DNA from: Alistipes provencensis
Lineage (GTDB): Bacteria > Bacteroidota > Bacteroidia > Bacteroidales > Rikenellaceae
NCBI RefSeq assembly: GCF_900083545.1
Contig: NZ_LT559262.1
Span: 2,017,673 to 2,081,672, forward strand
Direction: 5' to 3'
Length of the DNA: 64,000 nt
Part shown: in pieces, positions 1 to 6,982 of the stretch
How the letters are laid out: each line of letters opens with the position of its first letter
How positions within the stretch are numbered: position 1 is the first letter of the stretch
Program-made: the position numbers and the translations under genes
Notes under the pieces: model-generated
Told to the model about the DNA's origin: nothing
Seen by the model: the letters and a program-made list of their open reading frames with translations, nothing else
Database searches by the model: none

Positions 1-1339
1 TGCTGACCTCGAGGCGAAGCTCCGCCGAGGTCGAGAGACCTTTGGCGTCGGTCATCGTGCAGGCGAAGGTGTGGGTGCCTTCGAATCCGGGGTTGGCGAA
101 GAGCATCGGAATCTGGCCCGCGATGTCGAACTGTTTGGCCGTTGCACCGCGGAGCTTGTCGCCCAGCGGAAGCCCGAAGCCCGAGAGGATCGCATAGGCC
201 GGGCCCTGCGTGGTGGTGCAGAGGTCGAGCGTGTGGGGAATCTGAATCTCCATGAGGGCGTCCATAAAGGCGGAGTTCGTCGACGAGAAGGTCAGCACGA
301 ACGATTCGATGCCGTTGGGGGCGGAGAGATTCAGCGCGAAAGGCTCGGTGCAGTTGCCGTCGGCATCGAACATCGAAGCCGTGATTTGGAACGGCTGCGT
401 GAGATCGTGGCCGGGCCATTCGATCACCGGGGCCATGGGGTCGGGACCCTCTTCATAGACCGGTTCCCAGAGGTTCGCCGTGCCGTCGATCGGAATTTCT
501 TCGTCCAGTACGAAATTCTGGACCTTGATGTCGAATTTCATTTCGCCCTTGTCGGCGTAGGTGACCACGAGCGTGATCTTGCGCCATTGTCCGGCCTTGA
601 CATTGGGAATCTCCTTGTTGAACTGGAGGGGCGTTTCGGGTGTGTCGGCGAAAGCTCCCGTCAGGTTGAACTGGAGCGTGTTGAGCTCCGCGAGGGAGGT
701 GAAATAGGCCGCGCGCGCTTCACCCTTGGCAAAGACCATCGACTTTTCGCCCAGCGTGACCGTGGAAACCGTCGCGTCGGTGAGCCGGTCCGCGAGGTCT
801 TTCGAGCAGGCGACCGTCACCTTGATGTTGTTCAGCGTGCAGACGATCTCCTCGAGGGGCGTCTCCTTGTCCTTTTCGATTGCGAAATCGCGCGTTGCGA
901 AATAGACGGGATGTTCCCAATCGGCGAGTTCCGAGGACGGCTCCTCCGAGCGGACCTCCAGCGTATAGCTGCCCACCGGGAGTTCCATTTTGCCGTCGGT
1001 TTCGTCGGTTTCAGCCCGCAGGTTGGCATAGGTGTCCTTGTAGACCGGGGTGCCTTCGGCGTCGGTGATCTCGACGATGAACTGGTCGACATCGGGTTGG
1101 GCCTCTTCGGCGCGCGTCTTGGGCTTGACGGTCTCACCCGCCGTGTCGTCGGGCTGTGTCTCGGTCTGGTCGTCGTAGATGACGCGCATCGTCATGCCGG
1201 CCATCGACAGATAACCGTTGCCGTCCGTTGTCGGGGTGGTGCCGGGCTCCTTTTTATAGGCCGGGTCCTCGTTCACGCAGCCTGCCGCGAACAGGATCGC
1301 CGTTATGGCTGCCGTCAGGATGATGGAAAAAGTCTTCAT
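1..1339 (-). CDS. DUF4493-type lipoprotein, C-terminus beyond window
   Basis: A secreted lipoprotein of unknown function that continues past the left edge; about 446 residues are visible. The start at 1339 gives a type II signal peptide ending in LFAAGC, with the lipidated cysteine at residue 21. The following region (about residues 45-200) is beta-rich and begins LSMAGMTMRV, resembling the DUF4493 domain of Bacteroidales. A second beta-sandwich region, from about residue 240, is related in style to the 801-residue lipoprotein of the neighbouring operon. It is the third gene of a minus-strand operon, 12 bp after the preceding gene. Membership of DUF4493 is from memory of the family pattern; the surface location is inferred from the lipobox. 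Confidence 0.7.
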   Translation of the reverse strand, partial: MKTFSIILTAAITAILFAAGCVNEDPAYKKEPGTTPTTDGNGYLSMAGMTMRVIYDDQTETQPDDTAGETVKPKTRAEEAQPDVDQFIVEITDAEGTPVYKDTYANLRAETDETDGKMELPVGSYTLEVRSEEPSSELADWEHPVYFATRDFAIEKDKETPLEEIVCTLNNIKVTVACSKDLADRLTDATVSTVTLGEKSMVFAKGEARAAYFTSLAELNTLQFNLTGAFADTPETPLQFNKEIPNVKAGQWRKITLVVTYADKGEMKFDIKVQNFVLDEEIPIDGTANLWEPVYEEGPDPMAPVIEWPGHDLTQPFQITASMFDADGNCTEPFALNLSAPNGIESFVLTFSSTNSAFMDALMEIQIPHTLDLCTTTQGPAYAILSGFGLPLGDKLRGATAKQFDIAGQIPMLFANPGFEGTHTFACTMTDAKGLSTSAELRLEVS

Positions 1340-1351
1340 ATTTCGTAATTT

Positions 1352-2158
1352 TTATTTGCTTGGGATGGCATCTTCGTTCAGTTCGATGTCTATTGGCCGG
1401 ATTTCGCCCTCACCCTCGCCGAGGATGATGTGCAGCGAGGCGCTGCCGGCATTCGACGCGTCGAGGGTGAAGATGTGGCAGGTGGCCGCCACGGTGGCGT
1501 CGAGCGTCTGGGCGGGGAAGGTGTAGAGCGGACCCTCCTTTTCGCCGTCTTGGCTCTGGCCGCGGGCCGTGCCCTTGAGGGTGAGCGTCGTGCCGACTTT
1601 CACCCAGATGCGCTCGGCGTCGCCGCTGCCGTCGGGGCGGAACGTGAATTCGTTGCCCGAACCGGTCGTGACGGTAAATTCCGCATCGTGGTAGAATTTC
1701 AGGAAAGCCTCCGTGGCCCGCACGAGGGTCTGCGATTTGGCGATGCGGGCCGTGATCTCGGCGGTGTTGACGCGGCGCGCCACGACGTCGAGGTCGGTCG
1801 TGCCGGAGAAATAGGGCTTGCCGGTTCCTTCTGCTTCGGGGTCGCCGTAATCGACGGCGATTTTATAGGGACCTTCGACGAAGACGTTCTCTTCGGCGTC
1901 GAACGCCGCGACGCTCTCCCACGAGCGGTCGAAATCGGCGCCCGTGATCCGCAGCGCGAACTCGCTCCCGGCCGGAGCCGTGATTTCGGCACGGGTTCCT
2001 TTCGGAGAGGCTTTCGCCTCGGCGTCGATCGAAATGTCAGCTTTGCAGGCGATGCGGATCGTGCCCTGACCCCCCCCCGCGTTTGTTTCGGTTGTTTCGT
2101 TACATCCCGTGACTGCTACGGCCGCCGATGCAAGGATGCAGATAAGATGTCTTTTCAT
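1352..2158 (-). CDS. DUF4493-like lipoprotein with a G9 tract after the lipobox
   Basis: A 268-residue lipoprotein. The start at 2158 is chosen because it begins MKRHLICILASAAVAVTGC, a clean type II signal peptide with cysteine at 19; the frame is open further upstream but that part has no signal sequence. The mature part is beta-rich, with a conserved-looking block about residues 30-180 similar to the DUF4493 domains of the neighbouring genes. Nine consecutive G bases in the coding strand (2070-2078) encode part of NAGGGQG just after the lipobox. The gene lies 5 bp after the fimbrillin-like gene and 12 bp before the next lipoprotein, so the three are probably one transcript. The function is unknown; a role in cell-surface structure is inferred. 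Confidence 0.7.
   Translation of the reverse strand: MKRHLICILASAAVAVTGCNETTETNAGGGQGTIRIACKADISIDAEAKASPKGTRAEITAPAGSEFALRITGADFDRSWESVAAFDAEENVFVEGPYKIAVDYGDPEAEGTGKPYFSGTTDLDVVARRVNTAEITARIAKSQTLVRATEAFLKFYHDAEFTVTTGSGNEFTFRPDGSGDAERIWVKVGTTLTLKGTARGQSQDGEKEGPLYTFPAQTLDATVAATCHIFTLDASNAGSASLHIILGEGEGEIRPIDIELNEDAIPSK
2070..2078 (-). repeat. G9 homopolymer in coding strand
   Basis: A run of nine C on the plus strand reads as G9 in the lipoprotein coding strand, about ten residues after the lipidated cysteine. The current length keeps the frame open. Gain or loss of one base would stop the protein soon after export. Confidence 0.6.
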
Positions 2159-2163
2159 GGCGG

Positions 2164-3999
2164 TTATTCGTTGGTGGCAGCTACGATGGATACTTTGATA
2201 TTGTCGAGGTAGAGCCACGAATTGGCATTGGCAGCCCATGCACTTCCTGTAGAATTTACCTCCCAAGACAAACGATGCAGATTGGTGCAATTCTCGATAG
2301 TGTATGTTTTTTCTTTCGGTATAGAATTGAAACTTGAGTCGAGCGGAAGGTCGTCTAAGACCTTGGCACCACTGATATACCAGTTTTGTTTACTGTCCGA
2401 TTTGCTGTCTATCTTGCCTTGCGTAGTTGTATATCCGTATGCGGCGATTGGGCTGTAACTATCGTTGCCACCTCGGCCACCGCCATAGTTGAATGATATT
2501 TTTACCGTAGGGGCTTTGTCTGGTTTTATGCCATTGAGCGGAGCCGAATCCAAACGTCCGTGGTACCGGGAAACGCCAAAGGCATTTTGCGAACGGCAGC
2601 AGACACGAATGGATCCTTCATTTCCTTCACCTTTTTCCTGAACTCCGGTGCGTGCTCCCGTCCAGCCAATGAGTCCGTATTGAGAAAGATCAGAGGCCGT
2701 AGTAGTCCCGTCAATCGTAGTCCCGTATTCAGCATTGTCGTGGTCACTATAGCCTGTTATATTATTAAAATCCTCCTCCATCAGATAGGGTACGCTCAGG
2801 GTTGTAATTGTTTTCGTTTCACCGGCCATAAAATCCGGAATGGTGAACGAACCGCCGCTGAGCAGGGCGTTCTCCGATTCGTAGCTGACGGCGACGGACT
2901 GGCCTGCGAGGTTTTCGGGGAACTCTTCGAAAACGAAGTCGAAGTTACCGGCTGTCTCCACCGGGAACACGCGCACGTTCGAGCCTTCGCCCAGATCGAC
3001 GCCCTCGGCTGCCGTCAGCGTGAATTTTTCGATCTTTTCACCGAGGCTGATGCTCTCGCCGTTGTTGTCTTTCTCATCGCCGATGTTGGACAGATGGATG
3101 CGCAGGGTGGTAGGACCGACGGTCGGAATGTTGAACGCGATTGGGGTGGTGTGGCCTGCGGTGAAATTCTTTCCTGCAAACTCCCGCGGCCGCGATTCGC
3201 GGGTGGTTCCCGTGGCAGTGATGGTTACGGACTGCGCTGACGTGAGCTCTACCGGGGCGATGACGGCGAAAACCGTGTCGCCGGGTTTTTTCGGGGTGTC
3301 GAACGTGAGCGTCAGGACATTGCTGCCGCTGGTCAGTTGCGGCGCGGCAGTGGGGTCGGTGCCGTTTACCTTCAGAACCCCTGCGACGGGTTCGGGGAAA
3401 GTCAGTGTGATTTTCGAAATGTCTTCGCCGAGGTTGTTCGACGGAATGTGGATTTTCAGTACATGGACTTTGTGCTCGAACTGGAGATTCACCGTCTTGC
3501 TGTTGTCTCCCTGCTGCAATGCGGACCCCTCGATCGGGTGGGCGACCATGATGTCGTAGTCGCCGTTGAACGTACCGTCCTGCTCGGCGGGAATCCGGTA
3601 GAGGGCCTCCTCCAACCTGTTGGCCTCAAAGGGCACGGGCGATACGGCGTAATAAGTATAGGTGTCCTCGGGCATCTCCGGGACGGTGGCCGTGAATTTG
3701 GCCGTATTGTACTCCTCATTGTAGTGCCAGAGCTTGAAGACCTGTTGGTCGATCGTTTTCTGACCTTGGGAATCGACGGCCCAGAGTGCGATGCAGTCGT
3801 TGTCGGCCCACTGGACCGTTACGCCGTCCTCGCCCAGTTCGGTGCGGGTCTGCGCCTCGGTCCGGATGTCTATCTTCGGGCCCGAGCCTATCGAAACTTC
3901 GATGGTACCTGCTGCGGGCTTCGTGTCTGCTTCCGGCATGTCGGAGCAGGACGCGAATGCCAGAGGCAGCGCAAGCAGGGTTGTCCAAAATCGTCGCAT
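2164..3999 (-). CDS. fimbrillin-family lipoprotein with C-terminal adhesion-like domain
   Basis: A 611-residue lipoprotein beginning MRRFWTTLLALPLAFASC (cysteine 18). Residues about 35-290 have the fimbrillin-like pattern of Bacteroidales (TRTELGEDG, WADNDCIALW, a YYAVSP strand and an internal FEHKVHVLKI strand). A beta region at about 290-405 is similar to parts of DUF4493 proteins. The last 200 residues start with LMEEDFNNI, as in choice-of-anchor J or carbohydrate-binding jelly-roll domains. It is the first gene of a three-gene operon; its promoter (4029-4036) lies under a bipartite element shared with the next operon. It is probably a surface adhesin or fimbrial tip or accessory protein, but the ligand cannot be read from the sequence. 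Confidence 0.7.
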   Translation of the reverse strand: MRRFWTTLLALPLAFASCSDMPEADTKPAAGTIEVSIGSGPKIDIRTEAQTRTELGEDGVTVQWADNDCIALWAVDSQGQKTIDQQVFKLWHYNEEYNTAKFTATVPEMPEDTYTYYAVSPVPFEANRLEEALYRIPAEQDGTFNGDYDIMVAHPIEGSALQQGDNSKTVNLQFEHKVHVLKIHIPSNNLGEDISKITLTFPEPVAGVLKVNGTDPTAAPQLTSGSNVLTLTFDTPKKPGDTVFAVIAPVELTSAQSVTITATGTTRESRPREFAGKNFTAGHTTPIAFNIPTVGPTTLRIHLSNIGDEKDNNGESISLGEKIEKFTLTAAEGVDLGEGSNVRVFPVETAGNFDFVFEEFPENLAGQSVAVSYESENALLSGGSFTIPDFMAGETKTITTLSVPYLMEEDFNNITGYSDHDNAEYGTTIDGTTTASDLSQYGLIGWTGARTGVQEKGEGNEGSIRVCCRSQNAFGVSRYHGRLDSAPLNGIKPDKAPTVKISFNYGGGRGGNDSYSPIAAYGYTTTQGKIDSKSDSKQNWYISGAKVLDDLPLDSSFNSIPKEKTYTIENCTNLHRLSWEVNSTGSAWAANANSWLYLDNIKVSIVAATNE

Positions 4000-4028
4000 A
4001 GAATGAAGTCTTTTATTTGCAGTGTGTA

Positions 4029-4097
4029 CAAAAATAGGTACGCGTCAGGGTTTGCGGAAATAAATTCAACGAACGCTTGTTTTTTCATCATGAACAG
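4029..4097 (-). promoter_or_regulatory. LytTR-like bipartite operator plus -7 promoter box
   Basis: Read on the minus strand, CTGTTCATG (4097-4089) is followed by 14 bp, then GTTCGTTGAATTTATTT (4074-4058), then 21 bp, then TATTTTTG (4036-4029), a perfect TAnnTTTG -7 box. The same blocks with identical spacing occur at 6803-6871. The 9-mers ACTGTTCAT and AGCGTTCGT are direct repeats 12 bp apart, each matching 8 of 9 positions of the published LytTR-domain site. Binding by a LytTR response regulator is inferred. Confidence 0.65.
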
Positions 4098-4130
4098 TGT
4101 TTTAAGAGCGGTGGATGGAGCGGGTATATG

Positions 4131-4161
4131 AAAAAGCCTCCCTGCCGAGGGGCGGGGAGGC
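4131..4161 (-). terminator. intrinsic terminator after the 801-aa lipoprotein gene
   Basis: On the minus strand a GCCTCCC stem pairs with GGGAGGC across a GC-rich loop and is followed by TTTTT. It lies 31 bp after the lipoprotein stop codon and separates the two surface-protein operons. Confidence 0.8.
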
Positions 4162-4191
4162 TGTGTGTGCGGTTCGGATTTTCCGGCGGGA

Positions 4192-6597
4192 TCAGTAGAC
4201 CCACTCGAAATCTTCCACATAGAGGACGTTATTCGTACTGCCGGCTACATAGTCGCCTTTGTAGCTCGTGGCGCAGGAGATGACCAGCGAATAGTTTCCG
4301 GCGGTCGGGAATGCCGTCTGATCGTACCAGTTGATCGGCAGCGTCAGCGTTTCCCATCCGTTCGACGACTGTTCCAATGTCACGGACCCGTATCCGAGTA
4401 TCGGACCTTCGCTGACTGATGACTGCTTTTCGGGGTCCCAGAACGTGTTTACATCGAATGCCGCTCCCGATTTCACGGCATGACGTCCTGTCCAGTCGAT
4501 GACGCAGACGAAGATGCGCGACTTGTCGATGTCGTCGGTGGTCAGGTCGCTTTTGCCTACATTTGTTACTTTGGAGATTGTGGCGTTGTAGCGCAGTTGC
4601 AGGGCCCGGGGGCGGGCCGAGAAATCGTATTTGACCCCGAAGCGGGCAAAGCCGAACGTATCAAGGAATCCTGTTCCGCAGTCAAAGGACCCGGTAAAGA
4701 GGTTGCCGGCGGCAAAAATGTTAACCTTTACATCGGGTTTCAACTGTGCGCATGTGCCGTTGCTGCCGTCAACCGTGACACCGGTACAGAGCGATTTGGT
4801 TTGATTGTTATTGCCGCCGATCCAGAACTCCGTGCCGCTTTCATTCGGGAAGGGAACCGTACCACCTGTGATGAGACTTCCGGTAACTTTATAGGTCGAC
4901 CAGTGTTCCATACCTGCATTGTAAATCGTATCGCCGGGCGCGGTCGTGAATGAATCCGAACATTCGACCGAACCGTTTACCTTCAACTGGTACTGGTAGG
5001 TTTGGCCTGCAAAGATGCCCGTTCCGGGGGCGATTTGGTGCACAACCTCACTCGCTCCATTCTGGCTCTGAATCCACACGGGGGCGATCGTCGCCGTGAG
5101 CGTTCCGTCTTCATTGGGCGTGAGCGAGGCCGTCTGCCATGTTTGTTCGCCTGTGGCCCGGTACTCCAGCACGGCCGTCGCCGGATCGGCATTGCCGACC
5201 GTCAGCGTCGCCGTATTGGTCCAGAGGTCGGCATCGCTATTGTAGACGACCTCCGGGAGCAGGGGCGCTTCCGGGACCTTGAAGGTCAGCGCTTGTACGG
5301 TCTCCTGCCCGGCGAGGTCGGTCACATGGACTTCGAAGACGTGCAGGCTGTTTTCCGCACCGCCTATGAGGATCATCGGCAGAAGCCGGGTGATGTCGAA
5401 CACCGTGGATTTTTTGTACTGCACCTGCGTCGTGCAGGCCAGTTCGAGCTCGAAGAACGGAAGTTCTCCGACAGCGGTCTGAATGGTTTCGTCGTTGAAG
5501 ATGTCCATGCCGGTTATGCCGATCTCCTCGTTGAGGAACTCCGAGGTGACTTCGATGCGAAGTCCCGCGATGCCTGCCGGAGCATTGATCGTGATCGCCG
5601 CCGGGTAGGTCAGGTTGCTCTCCTCATCCACCGTGATGTCGTGTGTGGCGTCCAGATCCTGTCCCGGCCAGTCGAACGAAGGAGCCCCGGCCGGCCGGAA
5701 GGTGATGTCGGCAGCCTCTTTCCGGTAGAGCATGCCGGCCGCGAATTTCCGTTCGGGATCGTCGCGGGTGACGGTGACCGTGCCGATTTGTTTCGCTTCG
5801 GTGATGACGTCGAACGTGAGCCGGTCATAGTTGCCGGGCAGGATGTTGAAGTAGGCCTCGAATGCGTCGGCTGCGGGAGCCGTTCCGGAGTCGAAGCCCA
5901 GCGCGATGACGTTCGACCGGGCCCCGGCGTTGAGGACGACGTCAGCCCCGAGGGTCGAGATGTCGAAGTCGATGCTTTGGGCCGAGAGCGGCTGTTCGTC
6001 GTTCTCCGACGTCAGCAGGATGTGGCGGACCGCGTCGCCGGCGCCCGCTCCGCCCTGCACCGACAGGTTGAGGATCGAGGTGAGGCGGTTGAGGCGGAAT
6101 CTGATCTTTTCTCCTTCATCGGTTTCGCCTTGTTTGGCATTGCTGAATCCGAGCACCTCGGCCACGAGGGCGTCCGATGCACAGTTGAACTCGCTGCCTT
6201 TCTGACTCCGCAGGTTCCCGAAGGGAATGCTGGCCGTGTTTCCGCTGACCGCTGCATGGGGGTAGAAGGCCATGTACTGCCATTCGCCGGTCGCAGCGGG
6301 GAGTTCGCCCTCGAAGGAGAACGCGTTGTTGTTGTAGACGAACCGCTTGGGTTCCGAGAATGCCGAGCTTCCGGGTACGGAGTAGAGCACGCCCATGGCG
6401 TCTCCCTCTTCCCACGTCCCGGTGAACCGGTCGCCGTCCACGTCGATGTTGGCGCGGGTCTTGTCCTCGTCGACCGCGGCATGGAATCGGACAAGGGTAG
6501 TGCCGCCGGTCGTTGCCGGGGCATCGGTTTCGTCGCTGTTGCAGCTTGCGAACAAGGCGACGAGAACGATCGAAATTGCCTGATAAATCGTTTTCAT
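4192..6597 (-). CDS. fimbrillin-like / PCMD-domain lipoprotein
   Basis: An 801-residue lipoprotein beginning MKTIYQAISIVLVALFASC (cysteine 19). Residues about 30-300 look fimbrillin-like (TRANIDVDGDRFTGTWEEGD, then MGVLYSVPG). A middle beta region (about 300-540) includes immunoglobulin-like strands. Residues about 555-801 match the PCMD (putative carbohydrate metabolism) pattern: NAGMEHWSTYK near the start, FWIGGNNN, and a C-terminal strand ending LYVEDFEWVY. PCMD domains are common at the end of Bacteroidales surface lipoproteins and may bind glycans. The gene follows the 53-residue peptide gene by 18 bp and ends at a strong terminator. The ligand is unknown. Confidence 0.75.
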   Translation of the reverse strand: MKTIYQAISIVLVALFASCNSDETDAPATTGGTTLVRFHAAVDEDKTRANIDVDGDRFTGTWEEGDAMGVLYSVPGSSAFSEPKRFVYNNNAFSFEGELPAATGEWQYMAFYPHAAVSGNTASIPFGNLRSQKGSEFNCASDALVAEVLGFSNAKQGETDEGEKIRFRLNRLTSILNLSVQGGAGAGDAVRHILLTSENDEQPLSAQSIDFDISTLGADVVLNAGARSNVIALGFDSGTAPAADAFEAYFNILPGNYDRLTFDVITEAKQIGTVTVTRDDPERKFAAGMLYRKEAADITFRPAGAPSFDWPGQDLDATHDITVDEESNLTYPAAITINAPAGIAGLRIEVTSEFLNEEIGITGMDIFNDETIQTAVGELPFFELELACTTQVQYKKSTVFDITRLLPMILIGGAENSLHVFEVHVTDLAGQETVQALTFKVPEAPLLPEVVYNSDADLWTNTATLTVGNADPATAVLEYRATGEQTWQTASLTPNEDGTLTATIAPVWIQSQNGASEVVHQIAPGTGIFAGQTYQYQLKVNGSVECSDSFTTAPGDTIYNAGMEHWSTYKVTGSLITGGTVPFPNESGTEFWIGGNNNQTKSLCTGVTVDGSNGTCAQLKPDVKVNIFAAGNLFTGSFDCGTGFLDTFGFARFGVKYDFSARPRALQLRYNATISKVTNVGKSDLTTDDIDKSRIFVCVIDWTGRHAVKSGAAFDVNTFWDPEKQSSVSEGPILGYGSVTLEQSSNGWETLTLPINWYDQTAFPTAGNYSLVISCATSYKGDYVAGSTNNVLYVEDFEWVY

Positions 6598-6615
6598 GGT
6601 TTGTCGTTTTGTTCG

Positions 6616-6777
6616 TTATTCGGGATCTTCGTAATTCGTCCAGACGGAACTCATGGGCTCTACGCCGCCGCCGGGATAGGAGTCGGCAAATCCTTTCTCG
6701 ATCTGCACCTCGATCTGTTCGAGCCGGGGCGCGACATAGCGCGATCTCCCCTCCTCTGTGGTGGATACTCTCTTCAT
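6616..6777 (-). CDS. 53-residue peptide leading the lipoprotein operon
   Basis: A small protein, first gene of the operon, 18 bp before the 801-residue lipoprotein. The start at 6777 (MKRVSTTEEGRSRYVAPRLE) is chosen because the upstream in-frame ATG at 6843 would lie upstream of the -7 box at 6803-6810. It has no signal peptide or membrane segment. The middle (YVAPRLEQIEVQIEKGFADS) is amphipathic; the tail is glycine-rich, then acidic, ending TNYEDPE. From memory, peptides with this layout are frequent beside fimbrillin genes in Bacteroidales, but no function is known to me. The tail could be a leader or processing segment; this is a guess. Confidence 0.6.
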   Translation of the reverse strand: MKRVSTTEEGRSRYVAPRLEQIEVQIEKGFADSYPGGGVEPMSSVWTNYEDPE

Positions 6778-6802
6778 AGTCAAATATTTTAAGCGTCGGA
6801 AG

Positions 6803-6871
6803 CAAAAATAGGGCAGGAGAGTTCCAGATGAAAATAAATTCAACGAACCGGCGGATGTTCCCCATGAACAG
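6803..6871 (-). promoter_or_regulatory. second copy of the LytTR-like operator and -7 promoter box
   Basis: Minus-strand order: CTGTTCATG (6871-6863), 14 bp, GTTCGTTGAATTTATTT (6848-6832), 21 bp, TATTTTTG (6810-6803). Spacings are identical to the copy at 4029-4097, while the spacer sequences differ, so the blocks appear conserved by function rather than by recent duplication of the whole region. The start of the 53-residue peptide lies 25 bp downstream of the -7 box. Confidence 0.65.
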
Positions 6872-6932
6872 GCCGATTTAAAAAATAGCGTCGGGGCTGA
6901 AATGATCCGGCAAAGAGCGGAAATGTATATTG

Positions 6933-6960
6933 AAAAGGCCGTCCGGATTTCCGGACGGCC
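6933..6960 (-). terminator. intrinsic terminator of the S9 peptidase gene
   Basis: A GGCCGTCCGG stem with its perfect complement CCGGACGGCC around a short AT loop, followed by TTTTC on the minus strand, 22 bp after the peptidase stop codon. Confidence 0.85.
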
Positions 6961-6982
6961 TGTCTGAATGCGGCGTGGCCTG

